NCBI RefSeq assembly: GCF_001598275.1
Contig: NZ_BCYQ01000015.1
Span: 1-54,751, forward strand
Direction: 5' to 3'
DNA from: Moraxella oblonga NBRC 102422
Lineage (GTDB): Bacteria > Pseudomonadota > Gammaproteobacteria > Pseudomonadales > Moraxellaceae
DNA: 54,751 bases
Within the stretch, counting starts at the first letter, position 1. The number at the start of each line of letters is the position of its first letter. Below the pieces are notes generated by a model, which was not told the origin of the DNA, did no database searches, and saw nothing but the letters and a program-made list of their open reading frames with translations. Below, one piece after another: positions 1 to 9,165 of this stretch. The position numbers were made by a program, and so were the translations under genes.

Positions 1-452
1 CTTGTCGTATCAAGTGATTGCGTATTATATAGATTTTTAAAAATTTGTCAAGAAAAAATTTTAAAAATATAGATATTTTTTTAAAATTTTAAAAATTTTA
101 TAAAAAATCAATAAGTTAAAATAAAAACCAAAACACCGCTGTCAAGGATTGACCATGAACCAAAAAGTTCAAGGCGGGCGAATTAATGTTGTTTTAGGTT
201 TCCCGATACATCAAAAGATGCGGGCATACACACCACAACAAAAAGTCATCACCCTATAAGTGTGATTATCGGCTCAGGTGTATGCTTGACTGGCGAGTGT
301 TTCAGTGGTCGCCATTGTACGACAATTTCATCAAAATTTCAAGGTGCGATAAAATTGTAAATTTTTAGGAGTTTGGGTGCTTTGGGCGGTGCTAAATGGG
401 GGTATTTTGTGATAAAATGAATAGGATTTTAATGGTTTTTAAGGATTTTATC
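1..452. other. Gene-free AT-rich region upstream of gpmI
   Basis: The first 120 bases are almost pure A/T with runs of A and T. I see no tRNA, no IS end and no convincing gene. The only short ORF with an ATG is 34 codons (154-258, plus); it matches nothing I know and lacks a clear ribosome site. A TGTGATAAAAT string at 408-418 could be an extended -10 element for gpmI, without an obvious -35. Confidence 0.5.
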
Positions 453-2006
453 ATGAAAAAAATTCCCCATGTTTTGATGATTTTGGACGGTGTTGGACAT
501 CGTGAGGATACACAAGATAATGCTGTTTATACCGCTTCCACGCCCAACCTAGACAGTCTGTTGGCAAGCTGTCCAAATGGGCTGATTAGTACATCTGGAC
601 TTGATGTGGGTTTGCCTGATGGTCAGTTTGGTAACTCCGAAGTTGGACACATGAATCTGGGGGCGGGACGGATTTTGTACCAAGATTCTACCAAAATTAG
701 CAAAGAGATTATTGATGGTGATTTTTTCAACAACGAAGTACTGATAAAGGCGATTGATGATACGATAGTCAATGAAGGGGCGGTGCAGGTCATTGGACTG
801 CTGTCTGATGGGGGTGTGCACTCGCACCAAGACCATATCTATGCTACTTGCCGTCTGGCATTAGAACGAGGGGCGAAGCAGGTATTTGTTCATGCCTTTT
901 TAGATGGGCGAGACACCGCCCCAAAATCTGCTGATGGCTACATTGACCAATTACAAAATAAATTTGATGAATTAAATCAAGCATTTGATGGCGAAGTGAA
1001 ACTGGCAAGCATGGTTGGGCGGTTTTTTGCGATGGATAGGGATAACCGTTGGGAGCGAGTGCAAAAAGCCTATGATTTATTGACCATTGCCAAAGCTGAG
1101 CATGCCCATGATGATGGCTTAACCGCTTTAACGCAAGCTTATGAGCGTGGTGAAACGGACGAATTTGTTGAGCCAACCATCATTGATGATAACGGCGTGA
1201 TTGCTGATAATGATGGCGTGATTTTTGTTAATTTTCGTGCTGACCGTGCCAGAGAGCTATCCAACGCTTTTGTGATGGCGGATTTTGATGGTTTTGAACG
1301 TAAATCAACCCCCGAGTTGTCCGCCTTTGTTACCATGACCAAGTATTCGGATATTTTGGAAAGTAATCCCAAAGTCAGCATTGCTTATAAGCCCATTTCC
1401 CTAAAAAATACGCTGGGCGAATATTTGCAAAATCAAGGCAAAACTCAGCTTCGTATCGCCGAAACTGAAAAGTACCCTCACGTGAGTTTCTTTTTTAGTG
1501 GAGGGCGTGAGGAGTTATATGAGGGTGAAAAACGTATTTTGGTCAATAGCCCCAAAGTCAAAACTTATGATGAAAAGCCAGAGATGAGTGCTTTTGAAGT
1601 AACTCAAAATGTGGTTGATGCCATTTTGTCAGGCGAATTTGACACCGTTATCCTAAACTATGCCAATGGCGACATGGTGGGGCATACAGGAGTGTTTGAG
1701 GCGGCGGTCAAGGCGGTAGAGGCGGTGGATGTCTGTATCGGCAAGGTGGTTGAAGCGGTGCGTGCCATGAATGGACATCTACTTATCACGGCAGACCATG
1801 GCAACTGCGAGCAAATGCAGGATTATGAGACAGGACAGGTGCATACCCAACATACCACTTATCTTGTGCCGTTTATCTATGTAGGTAACAAATCGGTGAA
1901 CGTGCGTGAAGGCGGACGATTGTGTGATGTGTCGCCGACCATTTTGGATTTGATGGGTTTACCAAAACCTAGTGAGATGACGGGTGAGAGCCTTTTGGTG
2001 GTGTAA
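453..2006 (+). CDS. gpmI: 2,3-bisphosphoglycerate-independent phosphoglycerate mutase
   Basis: This enzyme interconverts 3- and 2-phosphoglycerate in glycolysis and gluconeogenesis in the cytoplasm, using two metal ions and a phosphoserine intermediate. The 517-residue protein has the usual length for the family. The N-terminal metal Asp lies in MILDG (Asp12), the phospho-acceptor Ser62 in GNSEVGHMNLGAGR, and the C-terminal metal ligands in ITADHGNCEQM followed by HTQHTT. I chose the ATG at 453 because an AAGGAT ribosome site lies about 7 bases upstream and the protein then starts MKKIPHVLMILDG, as expected. The open frame reaches back to 396, but that extension looks non-coding. It ends one base before the next gene, so the two are probably cotranscribed. 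Confidence 0.97.
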   Translation: MKKIPHVLMILDGVGHREDTQDNAVYTASTPNLDSLLASCPNGLISTSGLDVGLPDGQFGNSEVGHMNLGAGRILYQDSTKISKEIIDGDFFNNEVLIKAIDDTIVNEGAVQVIGLLSDGGVHSHQDHIYATCRLALERGAKQVFVHAFLDGRDTAPKSADGYIDQLQNKFDELNQAFDGEVKLASMVGRFFAMDRDNRWERVQKAYDLLTIAKAEHAHDDGLTALTQAYERGETDEFVEPTIIDDNGVIADNDGVIFVNFRADRARELSNAFVMADFDGFERKSTPELSAFVTMTKYSDILESNPKVSIAYKPISLKNTLGEYLQNQGKTQLRIAETEKYPHVSFFFSGGREELYEGEKRILVNSPKVKTYDEKPEMSAFEVTQNVVDAILSGEFDTVILNYANGDMVGHTGVFEAAVKAVEAVDVCIGKVVEAVRAMNGHLLITADHGNCEQMQDYETGQVHTQHTTYLVPFIYVGNKSVNVREGGRLCDVSPTILDLMGLPKPSEMTGESLLVV

Positions 2007-2007
2007 G

Positions 2008-3333
2008 ATGAAATTGAAAAAAGCATTACTTGTGGCAATGTTGGCGGTGGTATTCTCAACCCATGCCGATGCAGGTTGGTTTGATAAAAAAAACAACAAC
2101 CCCCCAACGCAGGAAGTTACGACCAAAGTTGTTACTACAAATGATCTGGGTTTGACAGCACTAGATAGTGAACCAAATATGTTGCATGGCATTGATGGAC
2201 TTCATCAAGGGCGTGTGCCATTGGGAGCGGTATCGCCAAATACTCTAAAAACCTTTGTGTCGGTGGTGGATTTGGTGCGTCGTGATTATGTCAAAGATGT
2301 CAATGATGAAAAGCTGTTTGAGTATGCCATGAGTGGTATGCTTACCAAACTTGACCGTAATGCAGGGTTTTTGGATCAAACAGCTTATGCCAATCTTAAA
2401 TCTTTTACCGAAGGTAATATTGCTAATGTTGGTTTGACCGCTTCTTGGCAAGAAGCAGAAGCTCACTGGGTGGTAACTTCTGTAGGTAGCCAGTCACCTG
2501 CAAAAAAAGCAGGTATTGATGTGGGGGATTATTTGCACCAAATTGGTGATATTAAATTGGGGGTCGGTCAATCAGAAAATGACATTACCCAGTTGCTTAG
2601 CGGTATCGCAGGTACGCAGGTGGATGTGGTATTTTCTAAGGCAGGACGCTCAAAACGTACTGTCAGTATTCAGCGTACAGAGATGATTAAGGCAAGTATT
2701 GAAACCATGATTTATGATGGGGTTGCCATCATCAAGTTGCCCGTTTTTCAAGACAATACTCGCCAACAAATCCTAGATAGTCTTGCTCAGTCTTCTACTC
2801 CCATTTCTGGTGTTATTTTAGATGTTCGCAACAATCCAGGGGGCGTGCTAGAATCCGCCCGAGATGTGGTGTCGTTGTTTGTGCGGGGACAGCAAGTAGT
2901 GCAGGTGATGGGTCGTAATGGTTTAGAAAGAGTAATTTCCACCGAAGGTTCACCTTTGTTGGCAGAGTTGCCTGTGATGGTACTCCAAAATCGCTATTCG
3001 GCTTCTGCCTCCGAAGTGTTGGCAAGTAGCCTACAAGCCCAAAATAAAGCCCTGATAGTGGGCGAAAGGAGCTATGGCAAAGGTTCGGTACAATCAGTCA
3101 TACCCATTGGCGATAGTAGCCAAGCCGTCAAATTGACTACTGCTCATTATCTTACGGCAAATGGTGATGTGATTGACGGGGTGGGGGTTGTGCCTGATGT
3201 TGCTTTTGACATACAAGAGCGTGTTGTGCCAACTGAAGTCATTCAAGATACATGGCTAAAACAAGCATTGACAATCATGGAACAAAAGAAACTGCCTAAG
3301 GGGATTAAATTTGACCCTGTGGGTGGATTTTGA
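2008..3333 (+). CDS. Exported S41 family C-terminal processing peptidase
   Basis: A 441-residue serine protease of the CtpA/Prc (tail-specific protease) type, acting in the periplasm on C-termini of envelope proteins. It has a signal peptide (MKLKKALLVAMLAVVFSTHADA), a PDZ-like domain at about residues 135-215 and the S41 catalytic core. The catalytic pair is visible as Ser333 in NRYSASASE and Lys358 in RSYGKGSVQ; the 25-residue spacing is the one seen in Prc. The ATG at 2008 is chosen over an upstream GTG at 1984 because it gives a clean signal peptide. It follows gpmI by one base. In several gammaproteobacteria the same neighbours occur (gpmI, sometimes envC, ctpA); no envC is present between them here. 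Confidence 0.93.
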   Translation: MKLKKALLVAMLAVVFSTHADAGWFDKKNNNPPTQEVTTKVVTTNDLGLTALDSEPNMLHGIDGLHQGRVPLGAVSPNTLKTFVSVVDLVRRDYVKDVNDEKLFEYAMSGMLTKLDRNAGFLDQTAYANLKSFTEGNIANVGLTASWQEAEAHWVVTSVGSQSPAKKAGIDVGDYLHQIGDIKLGVGQSENDITQLLSGIAGTQVDVVFSKAGRSKRTVSIQRTEMIKASIETMIYDGVAIIKLPVFQDNTRQQILDSLAQSSTPISGVILDVRNNPGGVLESARDVVSLFVRGQQVVQVMGRNGLERVISTEGSPLLAELPVMVLQNRYSASASEVLASSLQAQNKALIVGERSYGKGSVQSVIPIGDSSQAVKLTTAHYLTANGDVIDGVGVVPDVAFDIQERVVPTEVIQDTWLKQALTIMEQKKLPKGIKFDPVGGF

Positions 3334-3532
3334 TGTGTGGGGCATACCCACTCTTTATAACATTATTGACATTTAGCCATAATTTAGAAATCAAGATGGC
3401 GTTTTTACATTAAAAATGGCTAAATCTTGTGGCTTGAAGACAAAAACTTGTCTGATAGAATGACCATCACATTAGTCTACGTTTTTTTTCTAAAAATGTG
3501 CAATTTGTACTTAATTCACATCAAAATCACAC

Positions 3533-3580
3533 AAAAAACCACTTCACCCTAAGCCAAGCCTTTGGGTGAAGTGGTTTTTT
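3533..3580. terminator. Bidirectional terminator after the protease gene
   Basis: A perfect stem pairs AAAACCACTTCACCC with GGGTGAAGTGGTTTT, flanked by A and T tracts, so it can end transcripts from either side. The stretch between it and the protease stop (3334-3532) contains nothing else I can name. Confidence 0.85.
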
Positions 3581-3684
3581 GTTATGGTTTGAAGTTTGCC
3601 ACAAACAAAAACCTTTGTTTGTTTTTGAATAGAAGTTACTATACCTCATTTTAAATTGTAAATACAAAAGGTGGAGATATCCCA

Positions 3685-3714
3685 AAAAAGACTTGCCATA
3701 CAGCAAGTCTTTTT
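3685..3714 (-). terminator. Terminator of pilR
   Basis: Stem AAAGACTTGC/GCAAGTCTTT with a short loop and T tract when read on the minus strand, placed directly behind the pilR stop codon. Confidence 0.85.
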
Positions 3715-3720
3715 GTTAGG

Positions 3721-5469
3721 TTATTCGTCATCTTCGGTATCGTTATCCAGCCCCAATTTTGATAAACGATAACGAAGTGAGCGAAAGCTCATGCCTAGCA
3801 GTTTGGCGGCCAGTGTTTTGTTGCCTCCCGCTTGGTGCATGGCGGTGGTGATGAGTTGTTTTTCCTGTTCTAATAAATAAGCTTCCAAACCTTCTTCTGG
3901 TAATGTTTGTTCGCTTGGGTGTGATTGTTTTTGTGTGCCATAGTTGGCAGTGCCACTGATTTGTAGACCTACTTTTTGGGCAGGCTTATTTTCTTTGATA
4001 AGGGGTTGGGGGGCATAGGTGGGGCGGTTGTCGTGATAAGGAGAGATTTTTTGGGAAAAACCTCCACCTGTTGTTGTTGCTAAGGCAGGATTTAGTACCA
4101 AAATTGGCTCTTCCTCAAAAATCAATGTTTCTACTTCACTGTCTTCTGTCCATGTAAGATGGTGAATGTCTGACTCTTTGGGTTCTGCCATATCTTTGGA
4201 GATTTGAAGTTCTTTTTTAATTTCTTCTGTTTTTTCGGGGGTGATGGCTTCAAGAGATAAATGCTCACCATCAATCTCACTACCTTCACTCATGGTAACA
4301 GCACGCTCCAAGATGTTGCGAAGCTCTCGCACATTGCCTTTAAAATCATGATAGGTCAAAGCGTCAATAGCATCATCGGTGAGAGTAAGTGGGTCTAACC
4401 CCCAATCTTTGACAATCATGTCCAAAAAATGACGGGCAAGCATAGGTATGTCATCACGGCGGTCATTGAGAGCAGGCAGTTTAACCTCAATAACATTGAT
4501 GCGGTAAAATAGATCTTGACGAAATGCCCCTTTTTGTACCAAATCCGCCAAATCTTTGTGCGTAGCACATACGATGCGAATGTCCACAGGGACTTCTTTG
4601 GTGTCGCCGATGGCACGCACGGTTTTTTCTTGGATGGCACGTAGAAGTTTGACCTGCATGGCAAGTGGTAAATCCGCCACTTCGTCCAAAAACAACGTAC
4701 CGCCATCAGCTTGTTGGAATAGACCGATTTTGTCGCTTGTTGCTCCTGTGAAACTGCCCTTTTTGTGTCCAAAAAATTCGCTTTCCATGAGTTCAGAAGG
4801 TATTGCACCACAGTTGACAGGAACAAAATTACCACTGCGACGCGGACTTAGGTCATGGATAAGTCGTGAGACAACTTCTTTGCCTGTGCCAGAACCACCC
4901 CACAAAAATACAGGAGCTTGGGAGCGAGCGAGTTTTTTGATGGTGGTGCGAAGCTGACGCATTGGGCGAGAATCGCCAATAAGTCGTTCATCAAGCAAGA
5001 TATCGTCATTGCTTTTTTGTGGTGGTGTTGTGTCTGTTGTGGGTGTTTCTGATTTGATGGTGGTTTTTTTGGGTGGTTGGGCACGGTTGGCACGAATGTC
5101 AGCACGAGCTTTTAGGGCGGATTCCACCAAAGCACGTAGGCGTGGCAACTCTAAGGGTTTATTAACAAAATCAAATGCACCAAGTTTTAGGGCTTCGATT
5201 GCTACGGTTTCATCACCATGTGCAGTGATGACAGCAACAGGGGTATCTGCCTTTTGGGAGAGTAATTTGACAATCTCAAATCCAGAACCATCAGGCAGTG
5301 CCAAATCCGTCAAACAAAAATCATAGGTATTTTCTTCTAGTAGCTCACGAGCCCGATACAAATCATATGCTACATCACAAGTAACGCCCATTTTGGTGAG
5401 TGTGATTTGCATAAGACGGCATAGGTCGGCTTCATCATCAATGACTAGGGCAGTTGGTTTATTTGACAT
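3721..5469 (-). CDS. pilR: Sigma-54-dependent response regulator PilR
   Basis: Transcription activator of type IV pilin genes, normally phosphorylated by the PilS sensor kinase. Domains: receiver (about 1-120, with Asp11/12, phosphorylation site Asp55 and Lys104), AAA+ domain (about 163-400, Walker A GGSGTGKE near 191, sigma-54 contact loop GSFTGA at 238-243, Walker B TLFLDEV) and a Fis-type helix-turn-helix at the C-terminus (TLAAKLLGMSFRSLRYRL). At 582 residues it is longer than typical PilR proteins (about 450); the excess is an acidic, proline-rich linker at roughly 425-530 between AAA+ and HTH. No pilS kinase gene is next to it in this window. The pilA gene directly upstream has a matching sigma-54 promoter, which supports the assignment. 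Confidence 0.92.
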   Translation of the reverse strand: MSNKPTALVIDDEADLCRLMQITLTKMGVTCDVAYDLYRARELLEENTYDFCLTDLALPDGSGFEIVKLLSQKADTPVAVITAHGDETVAIEALKLGAFDFVNKPLELPRLRALVESALKARADIRANRAQPPKKTTIKSETPTTDTTPPQKSNDDILLDERLIGDSRPMRQLRTTIKKLARSQAPVFLWGGSGTGKEVVSRLIHDLSPRRSGNFVPVNCGAIPSELMESEFFGHKKGSFTGATSDKIGLFQQADGGTLFLDEVADLPLAMQVKLLRAIQEKTVRAIGDTKEVPVDIRIVCATHKDLADLVQKGAFRQDLFYRINVIEVKLPALNDRRDDIPMLARHFLDMIVKDWGLDPLTLTDDAIDALTYHDFKGNVRELRNILERAVTMSEGSEIDGEHLSLEAITPEKTEEIKKELQISKDMAEPKESDIHHLTWTEDSEVETLIFEEEPILVLNPALATTTGGGFSQKISPYHDNRPTYAPQPLIKENKPAQKVGLQISGTANYGTQKQSHPSEQTLPEEGLEAYLLEQEKQLITTAMHQAGGNKTLAAKLLGMSFRSLRYRLSKLGLDNDTEDDE

Positions 5470-5581
5470 ATGCTGTTTTACACCTTAGGACTTACTTTAC
5501 TTGCCTTTATTATAAAACATTTTTTGCCAAAACCCAAAATTTTACTTCATATTATCCAAATGTGGCAATGATACATGGTCT

Positions 5582-6067
5582 TTACTGGACTGCACAAGCA
5601 GGGGGCGTGTAACGTGTTGACCATTGTTTGCCATTGGGATTGATGGTACACGTCCAAAGACCATCATTGCCTCTAGCCATGATGATTTTGACACCTTGTA
5701 TGCCTGTGTAGGCATTTTTACCAAAGGTGGCAGTTAGTGTTTTAAAATTGCCACCTGTATTGTCAACATCGGCAGTATAGATAAGATTTGAGTTGAGGTT
5801 GTCTTGATCAATGCCGATGTATTCATGTAAGGTATTGTTGATGGTTTGACCGTCTTCGGCAGGTTTCATGGTGGGGAGTATGCCATTGGACAGTAGTGAA
5901 TCAATGACTGTGCGTGTGCTACTTAGTTCATAATGGACACGCTGAACCTGAGCTTTGATGACGTAGTCTTGATACATGGGTAGAGCAATCGCTGCCAATA
6001 TACCGATGATGGCGATGACAATCATCAATTCAATCAGAGTAAAGCCTTGTTGTACATTTGTTTTCAT
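5582..6067 (-). CDS. pilA: Type IV pilin major subunit
   Basis: Structural subunit of type IV pili, exported and processed by prepilin peptidase, used for attachment, twitching and DNA uptake. The precursor is 161 residues: a short basic leader (MKTNVQQG) then the conserved [20 protein letters not shown] helix, with Glu5 of the mature protein present. Two cysteines near the C-terminus (WTCTIN and PPACAVQ) would form the usual disulfide-bonded loop. The start at 6067 is fixed by an AGGAAC ribosome site about 8 bases upstream and by the leader; the open frame runs further upstream to 6190 without meaning. The gene lies upstream of pilR on the same strand and divergent from a pilin accessory gene, as in Moraxella pilin loci. 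Confidence 0.96.
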   Translation of the reverse strand: MKTNVQQGFTLIELMIVIAIIGILAAIALPMYQDYVIKAQVQRVHYELSSTRTVIDSLLSNGILPTMKPAEDGQTINNTLHEYIGIDQDNLNSNLIYTADVDNTGGNFKTLTATFGKNAYTGIQGVKIIMARGNDGLWTCTINPNGKQWSTRYTPPACAVQ

Positions 6068-6150
6068 GACGTTGTTCCTAGACGATAAAACGGCAACAAA
6101 TGTTATGTGCCGTTTTTTTTGTATGCGTGTTGCTACAAAGGGGTAAATGA

Positions 6151-6181
6151 TTGTGATAAAAACACAATTCTTTGCTATAAT
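6151..6181 (+). promoter_or_regulatory. Possible sigma-70 promoter of the pilin accessory gene
   Basis: A perfect TATAAT at 6176-6181 lies 34 bases before the accessory gene start, with TTGTGA at 6151-6156 as a weak -35 at 19-base spacing. It is interleaved with the divergent pilA promoter. Confidence 0.4.
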
Positions 6182-6185
6182 AAAA

Positions 6186-6201
6186 AGCAATTTTCATACC
6201 A
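6186..6201 (-). promoter_or_regulatory. Sigma-54 (-24/-12) promoter of pilA
   Basis: Read on the minus strand the site is TGGTATGAAAATTGCT, which fits the consensus TGGCACG-N4-TTGCW with the required GG-N10-GC spacing. It predicts a transcript start near 6174 and an untranslated leader of about 107 bases before the pilA start at 6067. With a PilR gene next door this is the expected activator-promoter pair. PilR binding sites further upstream would lie inside the divergent accessory gene. Confidence 0.75.
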
Positions 6202-6214
6202 AGATTGTAATTTT

Positions 6215-6910
6215 ATGGTAACAATAAGTAAACAACTCGTTTTATCTAAGCTGAAAGCTGGCTTGATTCATTTTTTGATTTCTTTATCCATTTTTGGTCT
6301 AGTGTTGGCGTGGGTATGGTTTGTGGCTTATCCTGATGTCTATTTTACCATGGCAGGGGCGGTACAGGGTCTGACGCTTGTTTTTTTGGTGGATGTGGTG
6401 TTGGGGCCTTTACTTTCATTTTTGGTGTATAATCCTAAAAAGCCCAAAAAAGAAATCTTTTCTGATTTTGCCATTATTGGTTTGGTGCAAGTAGGTGCAT
6501 TGCTTTATGGGCTAAATACGTTATACCAAGAACACCCCAAGGCGGTGGTGGTTTATCATAAAAGTTCTGCTACGGTATTTAATAAACGAGAGTTAGATGA
6601 GGTTGCCAATTTTAATCTTAACGGTGATTATAGCAAATGGGGTGAGTTGCCTGTGGCTGTTTATTCGCCGAGTGTTTCAAGGCAAGCACCTTACCAAACA
6701 TTATCAAACTCACTTAATATTATCCAAGAAACTGACAAAATTACTCGTCCAAGCCTTAGTGCTGATGATAAAGCAACGTTGGAAAATTTAGAAAAAACAC
6801 ACGGCAAACTTTATGTCATCGCTGTGTTGGCAAAATATAACGGAGCATATTTTGCATTGAATCAAGAATTGCAATTGGTTGCCAAATTTGGTGAAAAGCC
6901 AATATCCTAA
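6215..6910 (+). CDS. TfpX/TfpZ-family type IV pilin accessory protein
   Basis: A 231-residue inner-membrane protein with at least three hydrophobic segments in the first 120 residues (around 15-38, 43-67 and 83-103), followed by a soluble domain. Proteins of the TfpX/TfpZ family are encoded beside type IV pilins in Moraxella, Acinetobacter and Pseudomonas and help assemble or stabilise their cognate pilin. The sequence KLKAGLIHFLISL and the PLLSFLVYNPKKPKKE segment look typical. The ATG at 6215 is used because the family begins MxxISKQLxxSKLKAGLIHF; the frame is open upstream to 6107 but overlaps the pilA promoter. There is no strong ribosome site. It is divergent from pilA and probably specific to this pilin. 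Confidence 0.85.
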   Translation: MVTISKQLVLSKLKAGLIHFLISLSIFGLVLAWVWFVAYPDVYFTMAGAVQGLTLVFLVDVVLGPLLSFLVYNPKKPKKEIFSDFAIIGLVQVGALLYGLNTLYQEHPKAVVVYHKSSATVFNKRELDEVANFNLNGDYSKWGELPVAVYSPSVSRQAPYQTLSNSLNIIQETDKITRPSLSADDKATLENLEKTHGKLYVIAVLAKYNGAYFALNQELQLVAKFGEKPIS

Positions 6911-6938
6911 AAAAACCACCTTTAAGGTGGTTTTTTTT
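6908..6938. terminator. Bidirectional terminator
   Basis: Stem AAAACCACC/GGTGGTTTT around TTTAA with T and A tracts on both sides, shared by the convergent genes ending at 6910 and 6942. Confidence 0.85.
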
Positions 6939-6941
6939 GGT

Positions 6942-8375
6942 TTAGCTTTTTACTTTAAAATGTAGCCAACTAACCTGTTGCCAATGAATATAAGGGTGAA
7001 TGGGGTTTCTCATCATAACAGGAGGCATATGGTCGCCCACCACAATGACTTCTACGCCTGCCATCTCTGGGCGTTTGATGAGTTCGCCCAAATCATCAAA
7101 AAACTGGGTATGGAGCATGAAGTTGTTGCAAATATCCCCCTTAGGCAAACCATGCTTATCGCAGTCTAAGCGATGGTTGCGAATGTCTTTTTTGGGATAG
7201 CTGGCGTGGCTTGTGAGTGTCAACCAATAAAAAAATAATTTGTCATGACTGGCGAATTTTTGAGCAACCACATCAAACATCTCGCTGTCACAAATGCCAT
7301 TAAAAGCAGAACAACGTTTTTTGTCGTTATGCTGTTCAGCAAAAATGGTTTCTTTAAAACCTAATTTGGGGTACAAAAAATTCCGCTCATAAATTTGACT
7401 AAATCCTGAGTGCATGCCAATGGCGTGATACCCCAGTTTGGTCAAGTGGTGGGGTAAACAGTCTTTGAATACTGTATCATCTACTTTGCTAAACGCATAG
7501 CCTCCATGCAGACTAAGCCGACAAAGCTCACGCAATTCACCCTCAACGGTCGCCCCCGATGCGTCAAAATAACCTCGCTCGATAAACTCAAAATTATCTT
7601 TTTGGGCATAGATATTTGCCAACATATCATCAGTAACGCTCTCTTTACGAGCCACGCCCCATGATTCAGCGACGATGAATAATACTCGGTTGGCATTGGT
7701 TAGGTGGTGAGAGGCATTTTCAATGTCAGCACTGAGGGGCTTGATGGTGGGAATGTTGCTAAAATGCTTTACAAATTCGCTGTCCGCCATCCAACGATAG
7801 CGTTTGTATTGGCTGTGTATCACAAAAAAGTCTGACTGGGCAAAACGGTCGCCTTCTACGTCTACATAACGTATGTCATTAAATTTTTGATACATCAAAA
7901 AACCAAACAAAGCGATGGTGAGTACATAAAACCAATCACGTTTTTGGGTAAAAAGGCGTTTGCTAATTTTTGTCATCAAAATAGGCATGAGTGCTAAATA
8001 AAGTGCTACCAAACCCACAAGTACCATGTAACGCAAAGGAGCATTGACCAAAAATGGGGCAAGCGAGAGCATGGCAGAAATATCCAAAAATGGAAATAAC
8101 TGCATACTAAGCATCATGACATCAATAAAAATGGCGATGATAAAAGCTAATATGCCAAGCCATTTTAAAAAGCGGTTTGGCATAACAAATAAAATACATG
8201 CCACAAAATAATCAATGTTAATCAAGGGGCGAGCCAAACCCACAAAATACGCCCCCACCAGAAAAAACACGTTGGGTGCAAGTAATAACAAAAAAGCCCA
8301 AATGAACTTTTTGTAGTGAAGCTTGGGAAGTTTGTAGTCACGATTGAGCCATGAGGGGGGATTGGGTGAGGTCAT
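6942..8375 (-). CDS. Inner-membrane sulfatase/alkaline-phosphatase-fold protein (putative envelope phosphotransferase)
   Basis: A 477-residue protein with about five transmembrane helices in residues 25-170 followed by a periplasmic domain. Alkaline-phosphatase-superfamily signs are visible: FIVAESWG near 235, the nucleophile-type Thr in DASGATVEGELRELCRLS, and a metal-binding VVGDHMPP near 450. This arrangement is that of EptA-like phosphoethanolamine transferases and OpgB/LtaS-like enzymes, which modify lipid A, core sugars or glycans at the outer face of the inner membrane. I cannot say which substrate is used. Cysteine pairs (Cys/ELC, KDC, RCS, ICD, LDC, DIC) suggest disulfides in the periplasmic part. 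It is a single gene on minus with its own stop hairpin. Confidence 0.72.
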   Translation of the reverse strand: MTSPNPPSWLNRDYKLPKLHYKKFIWAFLLLLAPNVFFLVGAYFVGLARPLINIDYFVACILFVMPNRFLKWLGILAFIIAIFIDVMMLSMQLFPFLDISAMLSLAPFLVNAPLRYMVLVGLVALYLALMPILMTKISKRLFTQKRDWFYVLTIALFGFLMYQKFNDIRYVDVEGDRFAQSDFFVIHSQYKRYRWMADSEFVKHFSNIPTIKPLSADIENASHHLTNANRVLFIVAESWGVARKESVTDDMLANIYAQKDNFEFIERGYFDASGATVEGELRELCRLSLHGGYAFSKVDDTVFKDCLPHHLTKLGYHAIGMHSGFSQIYERNFLYPKLGFKETIFAEQHNDKKRCSAFNGICDSEMFDVVAQKFASHDKLFFYWLTLTSHASYPKKDIRNHRLDCDKHGLPKGDICNNFMLHTQFFDDLGELIKRPEMAGVEVIVVGDHMPPVMMRNPIHPYIHWQQVSWLHFKVKS

Positions 8376-8427
8376 AAGTCTAAACCTATTAAAATACGTG
8401 GTTTTTTATTTAAAAGTCATTAAAATA

Positions 8428-9165
8428 TCACACCCCTACCTTTTGACGTATCATGTTTGCCATATCCAAGACGCTCATGGTGTCATTTAGGGTAAGTACT
8501 CCATAACTGTCCGAACGAAAAGCTCGGTCTATTTCAAGCACGACATGGGTTAAATTACCAACTGGCAAAAACGACACTTCCACGCTATTTAAGCCAAAAC
8601 CACGCCCTGCGTATTCAAATTCTTGGTAACACCCAAAACTTGACCGTCCATAAGGGGTGTTAAGATAACCAAGCTCTACATCGGATTTGACAAGATGAAA
8701 ACCCACCTTTGACATTGCATCCAAGAAGCGTGACATGATGGGTGTGGGTGTGGTGTGAATGGGGTCTTTGTCCGAGCTGTCCAACGTACGTGCCACATCC
8801 ACATCAGTATGTAGCCATAGGCGAGTATTGTTGTGATGGGGGTAGCTGATGTGTGTGATGGGTGTTTCGGCAGACAAGGTCAACTCAAAAGGCAACACAA
8901 TTTGGTCGTTGGCAGGAACGATGAGTTGATTTGCCAAACGTACCGAGCCTAAGGTGTGAGCTTTGGTAAAATCCCCATCGTCGGTGTCTTGTTCGGCGAT
9001 GGTGATAAGATGTAAATTGACATGATTGACTGTTTTGTCGTGTTTGGTTCCCTTTATGGTAACTGTGCCTTTTAGAGATGTGCCAACCATACAGCTTTCT
9101 TGATTTAGGCGAGTATCTACTTTGAGTGTGTCAAGTCCTAAGGTGTTTTTGAGTGAGTCAAACAT
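8428..9165 (-). CDS. Spo0M-family (arrestin-like) protein
   Basis: A 245-residue soluble protein beginning MFDSLKNTLGLDTLKVDTRL, the style of the Spo0M (sporulation control protein) family, which adopts an arrestin-like double beta-sandwich and is widespread in non-sporulating bacteria. Visible features are the first sandwich with GTVTIKGTKHDKTVNHVNLHL and the LPFELTLSAETPITH segment, then a second sandwich with a conserved QEFEY stretch. The role in gammaproteobacteria is not established. An AAGGAAAAC ribosome site precedes the ATG. No operon partner: there is a 52-base gap to the downstream gene and about 200 bases upstream. Confidence 0.75.
   Translation of the reverse strand: MFDSLKNTLGLDTLKVDTRLNQESCMVGTSLKGTVTIKGTKHDKTVNHVNLHLITIAEQDTDDGDFTKAHTLGSVRLANQLIVPANDQIVLPFELTLSAETPITHISYPHHNNTRLWLHTDVDVARTLDSSDKDPIHTTPTPIMSRFLDAMSKVGFHLVKSDVELGYLNTPYGRSSFGCYQEFEYAGRGFGLNSVEVSFLPVGNLTHVVLEIDRAFRSDSYGVLTLNDTMSVLDMANMIRQKVGV

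Noticed and set aside
154-258. 34-codon ORF near the left edge
   Set aside because: No convincing ribosome site and no recognisable motif; could be chance in AT-rich DNA.
396-452. Upstream extension of gpmI
   Set aside because: The ribosome site and the conserved MKKIPHVLMILDG start favour 453; the extra residues do not look like the family.
4556-4957. Long plus-strand ORF opposite pilR
   Set aside because: Shadow of pilR, with a Ser/Arg-rich composition typical of antisense frames.
6086-6112. Second sigma-54-like string (CGGCAC ... TTGC) nearer pilA
   Set aside because: Spacing between GG and GC is 15 instead of 10, so it cannot be a -24/-12 promoter.
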